Below are positions 24,445-37,441 of a DNA stretch of 64,000 nt, piece by piece (positions within the stretch are counted from its first letter, which is position 1; every line of letters starts with the position of its first letter). The notes below the pieces were generated by a model. That model saw only the letters and a list, made by a program, of their open reading frames with translations. It was not told the origin of the DNA and did not search any database. The stretch covers positions 2,666,001-2,730,000 of the forward strand of contig JADCRB010000114.1 of NCBI GenBank assembly GCA_021464245.1. Reading direction: 5' to 3'. Position numbers and translations under genes: made by a program. This DNA is from Carallia brachiata. Taxonomy: Eukaryota; Streptophyta; Magnoliopsida; Malpighiales; Rhizophoraceae.

Positions 24445-27400
24445 ATGTTCACCCCTCAGAGCAAAACGTCTCCGCCGCTTGCGTTGACGCCGCACCGGAA
24501 TGGGGTTCTGGCAACTTCGCCAGCTGGCGCTGCGACAACCTCCACCCTTAGGATTGGGAGTGGAGGAAAAGGGAAAGCGGTGGCGTTTCTTGATGCGGAG
24601 CCGCCACCTCCTCCTCCTGCGCGGTTGCTGAGCGAGAGGCCCGGGATGTTGGACACAGAAGAAATGGAAGATTGGAGGAGATTTAGGGAGGTGGGTCTAT
24701 TGGACGAGGCGGCTATGGAGAGGAAGGACCGCGAGGCTCTTCTCGAGAAGGCTTCAAGACTTGAGAAAGAGGTTAGTCGTAGTAGTTCACGCCTTTTTTC
24801 CACCAAATTTTCATGGGTTTTGTTATTTTGTTTTAGATATTTCTTGGAAAATGAGTAATCTTTACTGCTTTTATGAATTGGGGTTTTCTTTTTTCATTCA
24901 TTTGTGGACTGGGTGTGAGCTTGTTCATTAGAAAATTAGGATCTTTGAAGTGGGGATTGTGCTTTGATGGCTGTGTTGTGCAGTTCAATTTGTATGTTGA
25001 TGGTATCATATAAAAGCTTTTTTTTGGCTGCTGCGGGCGGGCTTTCACTCTGAATTTTAAGGATTAATTTTTTCTTTTTTTTTTTTTTTTTGTGATTGGT
25101 ATTCTAAGCAATTTCAGTGTGTTCAAAGAGTGTTGTCCGATTTTAACACAGTTATTCTTATTCACTTGGATGGTTTGAGGCTCATGCATCTTGGTGACCT
25201 AAGCAATGACAACTTGTGATGAACACAAGCACACCCTTCAAAAGAGCCTTAGGGAATTTTACCAGCAGATGTAGACACATCCACTCAGGCTTTTTACAAC
25301 TTGATTAATCCTTGAATGTTAGATGAATCAATCTTTGAATGTGTACCTAATTTTTTTTTTTTTTTTTTGGTACTAGAGAAGAAGATTATAATAGCCTAGA
25401 AATGGCTTCATGATGCCTTAAATCCTTCATAGATAAAATTAGACGAGAATACTTAGGCATTTGCTTTTGCATTTGTCTGCTTCATAAAGATTTTCTTTTT
25501 GGAATTTGTGGCAGAAGACAGGGAAGTGCTTTCTGGTAAATTTATCAAAGAGGCACTAAGCTTACTTAAGTCCTTTGCGCTATCTTATCACTATTGTCGT
25601 ATCTTTTTCTACATTTAGTATACATTGATATACACATGCAAATATACACATACTTATACATTCGTACATATAGCTATAACTATGCGGGTATGCATGCACG
25701 TATGTGTTTATGGAATATCAGCCCTTTTGGTTCTGGGTAAAAAGTGTAGAGTTTAATTACCATTATTATTTAATTTTATGCAGCTTTTTGATTACCAATA
25801 TAATATGGGGCTGCTCCTTATCGAGGAAAAAGGGTGGACTTCAAAGTATGAAGGGCAAAGGCAAGCTTTATCGGAAGCTGAAGAGATTCTCAAACGTGAG
25901 CAGTCAGCACACTTAATTGCACTGTCGGAAGTTGAGAAGCGAGAGGAAATTTTAAGGGATGCGTTAGTTGTTGAGAGGCAATTTGTGGCTGATGTATGGT
26001 CCTTTGTGCAGTTTTTCTTCTCATGTTATGCCTTTGATTTATATTCTTTGCTTTCCATATATTGCTCAGTTTGGTCTATGGGAAAGGATGACAGGAAAAT
26101 CAATCATAGGTAATAATGTTTTCCCTGTCAGTGGGTCCATCCACTAAATAATGTAATGACAAAGTGATCAAAGATAGGTTTTCTAGATCTGCTTGTTTAA
26201 AGTATTTTTCATATGATTTCCTTATGAACAACAAATGGATTAATGTTGGTGCAATATGATATGTTATTTCTAATAAATTCTAGAATGCATTTGAATTAGA
26301 CTGATTCCGTAAAAGTGTTCAAGATGTTCCCTGTTGTCCCTGCTGTTAGGTGCTTGGTGGTTTTTGTGAACTTTCCTGATTAATTACGGCAAGCTATGTA
26401 TCTCTTTACTGCAGCTCGAGAAGACTTTGCGTAACATGAAAGAGGAGCATAATCATACAAAGCACACCTCTGAGACAAAATTGTCTGAAGCGAAAAATCT
26501 AGTCCTTAAAATTGGAGAAAAATCTTTTGAGATGGAAGCTAAGATGCGTGCTTCTGAAGCCAAGCTTGAGGAGGTCAACAGAAAGAGCTTAGAGCTGGAT
26601 ATGAAATTGCAGGGACTGGAAGCTCGTGAAAACATGCTTTTTAGAGAGAGACTTTCGTTGGATACAGAGTAATTTCTTTCTCAACATTTTCTTGTCTTTT
26701 GCAGTTATTTATGTGGAACTTGGAGTATGATGTCATCATGATTAATTATTCGTAGGCGAGAAGCACATGAGGCAACTTTTTGTAAGCAAAGAGAAGAATT
26801 CCAAGAGTGGGAGATGAAACTGCAGAAAGAGGAAGAAAGACTATCCGAGCTTCAGAAAACACTAAACCAGAGAGAGGAGAAGGTGAATGAAAATGACCAG
26901 ATGCTTGAGCAGAAGGAGAGAGACCTTCTAGAAGTGGAAAAGAAAATCATCCCATCTTTTGCTGAGTTGAAAGAAGGGAAGAAAATATAGAAACTCAGCT
27001 GCCAGACTTAATTGCAAAAGAGAAGGTCGGTTCTTGTCTTATAAAGTTGTTCGTCTTAATACAATTCTTAATCAACATTCAACGTATGGCTCATTTGAAT
27101 ATTTTCATGTATTTTCAGGAAGCGGACTCTCTGGGAATCATTCTAGAGACGAAGGAGATGGAATTGGTTGCATTGGAAGAAAAGCTTAGTGCTAGAGAAA
27201 GAGTAAGTTCTACAGTTGATTCATTATTGTTAGCGTGGAACTCCATCTACTCATTCATTTGGCAGATTAATATTGAATCAGTAAGTCAATTAGAGAAGCA
27301 AAAAATAACTAGTTTTCTTGATTCTATAACACGCAGTTCAACATTATAATTTTTCTGCGATGTAATGTGTCCATGTCTATACTTATAGATGCAGTTAGAG

Positions 27401-30400
27401 CGTGTAAATACAATAGCTAAGTCCACTTCTTCCCAGATGCCGAATTATAAATTCAGAGCACCTTTTTTCCTTAAGGTCTTCTTAGAGATGAAAGCATCAC
27501 TATTCCGCCTGATGTAGTATTTCTACCAGAACTGAGCCCTTCTAAAGAAAGGCATAAAAAGCGTATGAGCTTGGAATTAATTGTCTGATGGAATTTTTAT
27601 GCTTCCTTGCTTCGAAGGACACAAACTCCCACAAGAAAAGGGGCTGAAGGATCATTGTTAGATTGTAATTGGGGAAAATATATGAAGACGTAGCTGTGTT
27701 ATTGGGCTGATTGAGATTAGACACGTCAATTGTAATTGTTTTGGGTCAAGTGGTTCTGTAGAGGTTTATTACCATTTTGCTGGTATGAGGATCTTTTGTC
27801 GTTTGGGTCTATTGTTTTGCCTCATCTTCTATTATAATCATCGTGAAGCATTCATTTCTGGAAAGAAAAAGATTAGTCCAGCTTTCAATGTAATTGAATA
27901 AAGTGTGCAATTTTTTATTTTGATTTTTCAAGAGTTTTAAGCACTTTGTGTATCTAGAATATAATTTTTTGTTTCTTCTGGATTATGACACATACACACT
28001 TGTGCGTGTGCATGGCAATTAATCATACATTCTGGCTTACGAGCCCCGACTCGTATTAGCAAGACAGGAAGTGTACATTTGGAGAAAAGCATATTGGGAG
28101 AAGCCTCCTGTTGTGAACTCGAATGGTCCTCATTGCCATTGGCATGCTGTATCACGTTTGCCACTCATTCCACATTTGACCCCCAACTGTGTACATGGTC
28201 TCTCTTTGTAGCTTGCTCATTGGTTTGCACTGAATGTAGATTGCAAAATTGGTCAACCATGCCAGAACTGCCTCAAACTGTCATGCAGGATGTAACATTT
28301 ATATTTTAACTTGGAAGAAAATGAAAGGGTCGTTGCTAAATAAGAATGTAGTAGGAAAAAAGTTTTGACCAGTTACACACTTCAACATTTACTGCCTTCA
28401 CAGCAGGCTTCTTATGTCCAAGGCTGTTCTAAAACTGTGAAACACATAAACATGGTAGCGTTGCAATATTTTCTACTCTGAGTTGACACCTGCTTATTTA
28501 TGAGTTGTCATAATTTCAATATTTTTCATTTGTTGGAGTCTTCATATGTCTGCTTTTGATACATCGTTCTCAAATTATGAGATGAATGCTATTTCTGAGA
28601 GTGGGAAAATATTTGATATCAAAAGATACATCCCACTCAGCCAAAGAAAGATGATGGAAAGTTGGCCAAAATGAGCACTAAATAGATATGTTGGTGCAGT
28701 TTATGGATCAATCAAGTGTAGCTTGTTTCTTTTTGGCTGACAATGCTGTCACAATGGAGAGAATGAGATCAGCATACTGGTTTTGTCATGGACTTCAATT
28801 TGTTCTTGTATATGGTTGGCTGACAATTTTGTACTGTTGGGACTGTCTACAGGAGGGGATCCAAAATCTCCTTGATGAACAGAGAGCTATTTTGCATGCT
28901 AAAACACTGGATCTTGAGTTTCAACTGGAAGAAAAGAGGAAACAACTTGATGAAGAATTAAGGAACAAGGTGGAAGCGGTGGAACAACGAGAAGCTGAAG
29001 TTTTGCACAGTGGGGAAAAGCTGGGAAAATTAGAACAAGGTTTGGATAATAAATCAGAGAGAGTGAAAGAAAAGGAGAAGGACAACGATGCAAGATTGAA
29101 ATTTATAAAGAGGAGAGAAAAGTCTATGAAAGTTGAGCAAAAAAAGTTAGATTTCGAAAAGCAGCAACTACTTGACGATGAAGAGAGCTTGCAGATTCTG
29201 AAAGATGAATGTGAGAAGATAAGGGCTGAAATTGCTCATCAGGAGCTGCAGATTGTTGAAGAAAGAGAAAGCCTTAGAATTACTAACGATGAGCGGCTAG
29301 AACACCTCCACTTACAAGCAGAGTTGAAAAAGGAAGTAGAGAATTGGAGGCTTAGGCAGGAGTGGCTTTCAAAAGAAGGCCAAGATTTGAAACTGGAAAG
29401 GGAGAAGTTTGAGAAGGAGTGGGAAGTGCTGGAAGAGAAAAATGCTGAAATTAGTAAGGAGCTAAAGGAAATTAATGAAGAAAGAAAAAAGTTAGAAATG
29501 TTGCGGCATGCTGAAGAGGAAAGGCTGAAAAAGGAGGAAGATGCAATGCAGGACTATACTAAGCGAGAGTTGGAGGCTGCCAGACTGGAGAAAGAATCAT
29601 TCGAAGCCAGAATGAGGCATGAGCAGTTGATGTTGTCTAAAGGAGCTCAAATTGAACATGATCAAATGATTCAAGAATTTGAATCACAGAGAAGTAATTT
29701 CGAGTCTGATCTGATAAATAGGCGGGAAGAAATGGAGAAAGCCCTGCGAGAGAGGGAGAGGGCATGTCAGGAACAGAAGGAGAAAGAACTTACCAACATT
29801 AATAACTTAAAAGATGTTGCTCAGAGAGAATCAGAAGAACCACAGTCTGAAAGGCTTGCAATAGAAAAGGAAAGACAAGAAATTGCTAAAGACAAGGAGA
29901 AGCTACAAGAACAGCAATTTGGGATGCAGAAAGATGCTAATGAGCTTGAGATGCTCAGCAAGAAACTTCGGGACCAGCGGGAACGTATTATCCAAGAAAG
30001 GAATCATTTCCTTGCATTGGCAGAGAAGTTCAAGAGTTGCAAGAATTGTGGAGATATTGCTAGGGAGTTTGTACTCTCTGATCTGCAGCCACCTGACATG
30101 GAAGACAGGGTGACCCTTCCCTTGTCAAGGCCAGCTGTTGAGATTTTGAGTACCAATCAATGTGTTGGTAGGCATATAAGTACACTACCTATGGGAAGTG
30201 ATATTCCTGGAGATGGACGACAACCATTTTTTGGGACGGCTGGTCAGTCTGTTGAAATTCAGGCGCTCCAATCTGACAGTAATAGAAAAAAAGAAGCCGC
30301 ATATTCTTTGTCTGCTGATGACCACAGTTGTTTGGACAGTAAGGTGCAGGGAATTCCAGAAGATTCGGGGCAATCAAAGCTTAGAAGTAGTCGGCTTAAA

Positions 30401-31576
30401 TCTGGGCGGAGAGCCAAGGCAGGACCAAAGAGAACGCGCTCAGTCAAGGATGTAGTCGAGGATGCAAAGTTGTTTCTTGGAAAAGACATGGAACAACCTG
30501 AACACATTTCAAGTGGGCAGCCTGCTGAGATAGCAGCCAGCAATGTTGCAAGGAAAAGGCAACATGCACCAGTACAGAGTGAGCAGGATTGTGACAGTGG
30601 AGGATGTTCGGGTAGTGTTGCAACTGGAGGACGCAAGAAGAGACGACAAATGGCAGTTTCAGCCTTGGATTCCCTGGGGCAGAAGCGATACAATCTTAGG
30701 CAACACAGGATGTAAGTTCTGGGAATTCTTTCTTTTGTAGTTCTTTTAACTAAAATTTATATCAAAGCCTCAAACTTATATGCTTTGGTTTGTATGATAT
30801 CATTTTCTTGCTGCCCTGCTTGTCTGATGTTCTCCTTTTAAGTGAGCATTTGATTCTAGCCTGTCTTCAATCTGATACAATACATTAAATCTCAAAGTTT
30901 CCTTCTGTCCATTCTTTAACTCTTTATTAGTTTTCTCCGGAGAGTGAGCTTTGGTGCAATGTTATGTTACTGGGATGTGCTTTTGGCCTTCAGAAGTATA
31001 CCCAAAAAAAAGGACATTTGTGATAATTCTGAAATTCTGCTGTATAATCAGGGCGGGCACAACCTCGGCCAATCAAGGATCGTCTGACTTGATAAAGACA
31101 GGAGAGGACAAGGCTGATGGTCTTGCAGAAGTGGGTCTCATGAAAAACACTGGAGCTGCTTCCAGACCGCCTGGCGGAGGTGTTAGCAAGACTGGCAAAT
31201 CTATCAACTTGGCAGAGGTTACAACAATAAAGAGTGTGGACTTCATACAGAACACTGAAATGACGGTATATCCTAGTGCTTTTCATATATTTTGGTAAGG
31301 ATCTTTGGTGGATATCTTTTCTTACATATGCAATGATTTCTCTTAATCATTGTGATACAGGTGAAAACCGTCGACAGAGATGACGGGGCTGATGCTGCAA
31401 AATCAGTTGAGATTATAGAGTGGAGTGAGGAAGTGAATGGTACACCAGAATGTGGTGGTGAAGATGAGACTGGCAGCACAATCCAGGCAGAGGATGATGA
31501 GTATGATGAAGATGCATCGGAGCATCCCGGTGAAGTCTCAATAGGAAGGAAGATATGGACATTTTTCACTACGTAA
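24445..31576 (+). CDS. CRWN: CROWDED NUCLEI / NMCP1-like nuclear lamina coiled-coil protein (CRWN2/CRWN3 clade)
   Basis: Eight exons: 24445-24771, 25784-25993, 26415-26668, 26756-27025, 27119-27202, 28853-30711, 31052-31265 and 31361-31576 (TAA), about 1144 aa. CRWN proteins form the plant lamina-like network at the inner nuclear periphery and control nuclear size and chromatin organisation. The start has an [16 protein letters not shown] segment and [17 protein letters not shown] very long Glu/Lys/Arg heptad coiled coil fills exons 2-6. The tail carries [30 protein letters not shown] and [20 protein letters not shown] (basic, NLS-like), then an acidic stretch and the diagnostic end [10 protein letters not shown]. 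In exon 4 the frame closes at TAG near 26990, but the shifted frame reads [17 protein letters not shown] up to the donor, so one A appears missing near 26975. Adding one base makes the exon total (3434 nt) divisible by three. Intron 5 is about 1.65 kb and holds unrelated sequence. Confidence 0.9.
27392..27588 (+). pseudogene. Unidentified coding-like remnant within intron 5 of the CRWN gene
   Basis: One frame reads [20 protein letters not shown] and on to FFLK. After a frame change near 27475 it continues as [20 protein letters not shown] and ends MSLELIV plus TGA at 27586-27588. Codon-like composition and a clean stop suggest the 3' end of some gene's coding region, moved here or decayed in place. 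I do not recognise the family. It could be chance. Confidence 0.25.
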
Positions 31577-32026
31577 TGCCTTTATGCTTTTGATTCTAGT
31601 GATCTCTCTCAATCTTGTTTTCTCAGATTAATCATAGATAGCGGTTTAACGGGCTCGGCTTTTTCATATGTACCTTTCAGAAGTAAATAATGGGGTGGAG
31701 GTGCAATGTGCCATGTCTCTTTTGATTTCATGTAGCTTTGAATTAGTCATCAGACGCTTTTAGCATCATATACTCCTCTGACTTGTGTCGAGCTGAAAAT
31801 TGTGTTTGATAAACCGGTTTGTCAATCTTGTTTTGTTCTTGGTCCTGCAAATGCCAATGTTAGCGCAACAAAGTATCTCTGTAAATTCATGATCCCAAAT
31901 GGGCGATTTACATTGATGTTCATGAGAGGAGAAAAGAAAAGCTCCGCTGTTCCCTGTTGTCCTTGTGGCTAACTTGGCTTGGGGGTTGTGCTCTAATAAT
32001 TTACAGCAGCTTCTTGTCAAGTGATT
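31577..32026. other. 3' flank / probable 3' UTR of the CRWN gene
   Basis: No coding signal is seen. The sequence is of mixed composition up to the foldback element at about 32027. Confidence 0.4.
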
Positions 32027-32778
32027 AAAGGGGTATTTGAGTTAATTTTTAAGAGGGTACAATTACATATTATTTTTAAAAAGTAAGGAGATGAGTATTT
32101 GATTAATTTTTTTGAGTTGCTATTTGATTTTATTTATTTTTTTATATGACATACAAAAAGTAGTTGATTGAAAAGTAATTCAAAAACAGTTGATTGAAAA
32201 GTAACTCAAAGTTATTTTTTTCTACTTTTTGAGTTGTTTTCAGTTTTTGATATTAATAATAATTTATATAGATTAAACTATCATCAAATAATATTTATAT
32301 AAATTTATAATTTTTTTTACTTATCGTTTAAATATGATTTGTTAGTAATTATTAAATTTTATTAATATTTATATAAATGTAACACTTTTAATTTTTAATA
32401 ATTCGTAAATATTTTTTTTACTTCAAATTTTTATTAATATTGATATTTAAAAAATATTTAAAAAATTATATTTTTATTATCTAGTAAACATTAATATTTT
32501 TTAAAAAAATAAAAATTAAGTGAGAAAATTTTTAATATTATTTATAAAATATTTATTCTAAAAATAAAAATTATAAAATATAAAATAATTTTATTAATAT
32601 AATATATTATATAAATTAAATGTTCAAATCAGTCATTTAATTATTTAATAGCAACATCAAATACAAAATTAATCAAATACTTCATTAGTTTTTTTAATAA
32701 TTAGCAACAGGCAGTAGAAATCAGCAGTAACAATCAGTAACAGTAATATTGAACAGGTAAGTCAAATAGGCCCTAAGT
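32027..32778. mobile_element. Possible AT-rich foldback/MITE-like element
   Basis: The left end reads GGGGTATTTGAGTTAATTTT, and the reverse complement of the right end reads AGGGCCTATTTGACTTACCT, sharing TATTTGA and TTA. The interior is very AT-rich with no coding capacity. TTAA lies next to both ends, but the exact target duplication is not clear. Confidence 0.45.
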
Positions 32779-35561
32779 TAATTATATCTAGGAAGTAAAG
32801 TAGAATCAGTTCCCAGATTTGTTCTTGTAGCAGTTTCTTTTGTTACATTCAGAGGATCCTTCCTCCTCGGAGAATCTAACATTATTTCATTGTCTTTTCC
32901 CCAAATTGTAAATGAAGATTTGTTGGGACTTTTAAAAATGGTAAAAATGGAAGATAGGGAGCAAGCCATGGGGAAAACTTTCCAAATGCTATAACTGCTT
33001 GTCTTTTGTTGCAAATGGTTAAAGTTGTTCTCTATCAGTAATTCCCTGGGATGACCCCGAAAAAAAAAAAAACTAAGTTCTTTGATGGGTCTGATACGCT
33101 GACATGGGATGGGTCTCTTGAGACGTTTACATCTAAACCCATCTTCTTGCAAAATGGTGTTAGGGGGACCAAGTACAGAATTTAATCAATAGGTCTAAGC
33201 TGTCAAAAGTTATCTAAATGATGTTTTCCTCTTTAAGGATTCAGTAATAATTGAATAATTGAAATAATGTCTAACTAAAAAATTTAGAGTTAGAATATAT
33301 CCTTCATCCTCCAGCCACTGATCCGAAGGACAAAAAAAAAAAAAAAGTATTTATATAAATACAGTTTTAGGAGTGAATTGTAATTTGAGGAGATCATGGG
33401 GTTCTCCAACTAAAGAAAGCAGGAGATGTGATCGGCTCTATTATCTATTAATCCAAACAGCCCTAGAAAGTACTGTAGAAAAGGACCTGTCGGGGCCCTA
33501 ATAGGTCTGTCAAAAAAATTAAAGAGGGCGGGCGGCTAGTCTATGCCTCCTTTAGTCCTCTTAACACCTCTTTATCCCCAACCCAACTAGAAAGTCAATA
33601 GTGTGGTCCATGGTCACAACCTACAACCATACCGCTTGAAGGGCTCCAAAGTCTATAACAGTCGTCCTTGGCCTTTCTATTTTCCTTGCTTCCATCCTTT
33701 GTTCTGTGGTTCTCGTTGAAACACCAAATTTGCTTTGTGAATTTTGAGTTATGTGTACCATGGACCCAGTTTCTGACTAATCTCAACTGAATTTCTTTCA
33801 CGCCTTGAGGCCTTGACCTCAGATTATTTATAACATTAGAGGTTTGAGAAGCTAAAAGAGTGTTCTGTTTTTTTATTGGTAAATCAAGGACTCTTATGCT
33901 AGTAACTATTACATAGGCTCCAACTTTTTTTGGGGGCAATACAAGATTGGTTTGTTTGCAGAATAATAATCCATCTTCTTTTTTATTTTATTTTTTTTTT
34001 GAAGAAAATGACTTTCTTTTTCCAATGTTTGACTGCAACATCAAAATGGGTGGAAAATTGAAAGTTGATACCATAAGTCCACAATGAAGAGGCCTGCAGT
34101 AAGAAAAATTCACGAAATCCCAATTATATATCAAACAAAGGATATGAAAGCATAGTAAATGAAAAGAAATGAAATAATTCTGAAATGTACAGCAAAAGGA
34201 AGTGAAAAGCATTTATCCTAGGCAGTAAGGAGGTATTATTGGTAGTGGAACATGGTGGTGGCTTGAGTGAGCATTTCAAGAACTCGATATCAATAGTCCT
34301 CAGCTCGGCTGCCAATTTACTCCTAGGCGGAACCAAACTCTTCAAAACCAATCTATTTGCAGCATAACAGTATCCCTGCTTTTTTTATAACCTCAATGCT
34401 GTTTTGTCTTTAACAGTCGTCTTTCTGAGGCCCTGCTGTCTGTGGCAGCAACACACATAGCTACTAACCCAAAAAGTAAGAACAGAAAAGCAAGAGATAA
34501 AAACCCAGTTTTGTCTTGGAAGCACTTGCATGCATCTCTATTGTTTTTTTGCATGTACAAAATATTGATGGTCCCCCCACAACTCTGCAGACCCTTTTAA
34601 AACCCTAACCCAAAACCCCAACTAATCCTACCCCATCTATCCAACTCCAACTACCTTTTGAGTTTTTAACATCTGTGGTAAACTATTTAATGCATAACAA
34701 ATAATCATCAATCCAAAAGGGATTTTCTTTAAGTAATAAGATAGTGCTCTTCAGAGATTATGAAATTGATTCTGCATTGATTTAGAAACTAATCAGTTCA
34801 GTGATTTATGTATCAAATATGGGGTTCAGAAAAATCTCAAAAAAAAAAAAAAAGGGAAAAGAACAAAAAATTTGATGACCCCACCTGTTGTTGATGGCAA
34901 TATTACAAGAGAGTCTCTTACAAGAACACTTGAAGGGTGTCAAAGAAAAACCGTATAAATGCCACATTTCCTTTCGCTTTCAAGACAACACAACTCAGGG
35001 TCCCCTTTGAATTACCACTGTACAGATCCTATATTGTTGCCATTAGTACAATTATTGCTTTTTCACAGCTTTGATAACTGCGCTTAGATCTTGTGCTCTT
35101 CTCTGCCTTGTATTTCTTTCCTTAGCTTTTCTATAAACATAAAGAAGCAAGTGCTCTTGTGCAGTTTGTTGTGCCTTAGTAGTCTTTTGGATCCTTGCTT
35201 CTGTTTTGGTGCTAATCTCATTGGTATTGGTTTCTTTTTTAGAGAATACTGGTGATTTCACAAGAGGGGGTCCCATCTTGATAATCTTCCAAGATCTTTG
35301 CACTAGTTTGAATAGTCTTGAGTCCTAAATTCCCTTCCTCTTTTGGTTCTTTCATCCATCCAAAGGCCTTCTGCTATCTTTCCTTGCAGTGAAAATCTTA
35401 AAGATCCCATCTTTGTGATTGGCCAGAAGGTTCCCCTAGGGAACAATGCAGCATATTTATGATATTTTCTTCTTATGTTGTTCTGTTTTTCATTCCCAAA
35501 AGTTCTTGGTTTCTGATTTCACAATCTTGAAAAAGTGTTTGGTTCAAAGAGTTCTTTAACC
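32779..35561. other. Intergenic between the CRWN and LRR genes
   Basis: No gene recognised. Short minus-strand open frames (about 32778-33152, 34124-34351, 35052-35276) have no motif or splice support. The last 200 bp should contain the promoter and leader of the LRR gene. Confidence 0.4.
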
Positions 35562-37441
35562 ATGAAGAGTTCTATCACTTTTAGTCATGCCATTTTGGTA
35601 CTGTACATATTGTGTTGGAGTGTTTGCTGCACAGTTGGAGAAGACAATGATGCAGCAGCACCAATGGAGGAAGCAGAGCAAGCAGCACTTTACTCTGCCA
35701 TACAAGGCTTTGTGGGTAATTGGTGGAATGGCTCAGAACTCTATCCAGATCCTTGTGGGTGGACTCCTATTCAGGTGCTTTTGTTTTTTCCTGTATATAT
35801 CTCTACTGTTACATTGACCATTTATGAAGTAATCCTCTAAAAATCAACTTCAGTTGCATCTTATGTCAGTAAAAAATAAATCTTTCTAGCATTTTCTCTT
35901 ATAGAGAGAAGTGAAAACTGTTATCATGATTTGATGTTTAGCAGGACAATTCCTTTCAGTTAATTATATTGAAGCCCCATAATCATGATTGCAGTTTGCG
36001 TGTGCATAGTAACTTTGAGGGACGCCTGTCAGTACAACTGTCTTTGCACTGAAGAAAGTTTCTTTGATGTTCCTGATAAGATAATTGATACTTACACAGT
36101 TGCATGAAATTTCAGTCTTTTCAGCGGAGTAATTTTCACATTTGTATTGGCTATTACCATGATCATGTGTAGAGTTCCAAAGGGTGTGTTTTAATTGTAA
36201 GGTTGACTCACTTTTCAGGGAGTCTCTTGTGACATATTTGGTGGTCTTTGGTATGTAACTGGCTTAAGCATTGGACCCATCCAAGACAACTCTCTTGATT
36301 GCAACAACAATGTGGAGTTTAGACAGCAACTATTTGAGCTCAAGCACCTAAAATCTCTATCCTTCTTCAATTGCTTTAAGTCATCCGATAAGCACCCAAT
36401 CACCATCCCCAACAATAGCTGGGAAAAGCTTGCAGACAACTTGGAAACATTAGAGTTTAGATCAAATCCTGGTCTTATTGGGCAAGTCCCCAACAGCTTT
36501 GGTGGCCTAATCAAGCTTCAATCTTTAGTGATGCTAGAAAATGGATTGACGGGCGAATTACCAAGAAATTTGGGCAACTTGATCAAACTGAAAAGACTAG
36601 TTCTTGCTGGAAATTGGTTTAATGGTAGCATTCCGGATAGTTTTGGAGGGTTGACTGAGCTGCTGATACTGGATTTAAGTAGGAATTTACTCTCAGGATC
36701 GTTCCCTTTGACTTTTGGAGGATTGACTTCAATCCTGAAGCTTGACTTAAGCAACAATCAGCTAGAAGGGAAGCTGCCAACGGTGATTGGTTGTCTGAAG
36801 AATTTGACACTTATGGACCTGAGAAATAACAAGTTCTCTGGTGGCTTGACAGAGTCCCTTCAAGAGATGTATTCCTTAGAAGAGATGGTCTTGTCTAACA
36901 ATCCAATTGGTGGAGACCTGCAGCACTTACAGTGGCATAACCTACAGAATTTGGCCATTTTGGACCTCTCCAACATGGGCTTGATAGGTGAGATTCCCGA
37001 GTCCATTGCCAAGTTAAAGAGTTTGAGATTTTTGGGTCTCAGTGACAACAATCTCTCAGGCAATCTCTCACCAAAGCTAGCAACTTTGCCTAGTCTTAGT
37101 GCAATGTACCTGAAGGGAAACAATCTGACAGGAGAGCTTAAATTTTCCGAATGGTTTTATGAGAAAATGGGTAGGCGTTTTGAGGCTTGGAATAATCCAA
37201 ACCTTTGCTACCCTGTTGGGCTATTGTCAACCAACTATGCCCCATATGGGTTGAAACCATGCCAGAAAGAGGTCAATTGCTTCAACCTAATTCCAACTCC
37301 AAGTTGGTAGGTGGCAATTTAAATCAGAATTCCCATCTTGTGTCCTCTTTGGGATTCTCAAGCTATGGCATTGATGTTATGTGGTGGGTGTTTCTAGCAG
37401 AGACATTGATCATGGTTCTGCTGTTGAATTGTTTCTTATAG
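35562..37441 (+). CDS. Leucine-rich-repeat receptor-like protein, PII-2 (Piriformospora indica-insensitive 2) type
   Basis: Two exons: 35562-35774 and 36219-37441. The ATG at 35562 opens a signal peptide (ITFSHAILVLYILCWSVCCT). Exon 1 carries the DPCGWTPIQ/GVSCD N-terminal LRR cap, split by the intron, and exon 2 about ten plant-type LRRs (e.g. NRLxGxIP-like KRLVLAGNWFNGSIPDSFGG). It has no kinase. PII-2-like proteins are membrane or secreted LRR proteins; Arabidopsis PII-2 was linked to growth promotion by a root endophyte. After GLKPCQKEV (about 37275) the displayed frame stops at TAG near 37307. The next frame continues QLLQPNSNSKLVGG and ends in a hydrophobic C-terminal anchor (WWVFLAETLIMVLLLNCFL, stop at 37441), as homologues do. 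One missing C at GTCAA explains this. The exon total of 1436 nt plus one gives 478 aa. Confidence 0.88.

Noticed and set aside
25340..25375. T-run near 25355 as a fourth mini-insertion
   Set aside because: No flanking direct repeat is visible around it; the same holds for the T-runs near 25080, 53232 and 54727.
28688..28852. Upstream extension of the large CRWN exon to an ATG at 28688
   Set aside because: Exon 6 begins after the acceptor CTACAG at 28852, in phase with exon 5; the extension is intron sequence.
32778..33152. Minus-strand 124-codon open frame
   Set aside because: No recognisable motif, no splice context, and partly low-complexity Phe; not supported as a gene.
34124..34351. Minus-strand frame starting VLKSLVPPRSKLAAEL
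   Set aside because: Looks somewhat protein-like at first, then becomes hydrophobic AT-driven sequence; no homology recognised.
35052..35276. Minus-strand Lys/Thr/Arg-rich small open frame (ATG at 35276)
   Set aside because: Possible small gene, but I see no family motif or promoter; composition alone is insufficient.
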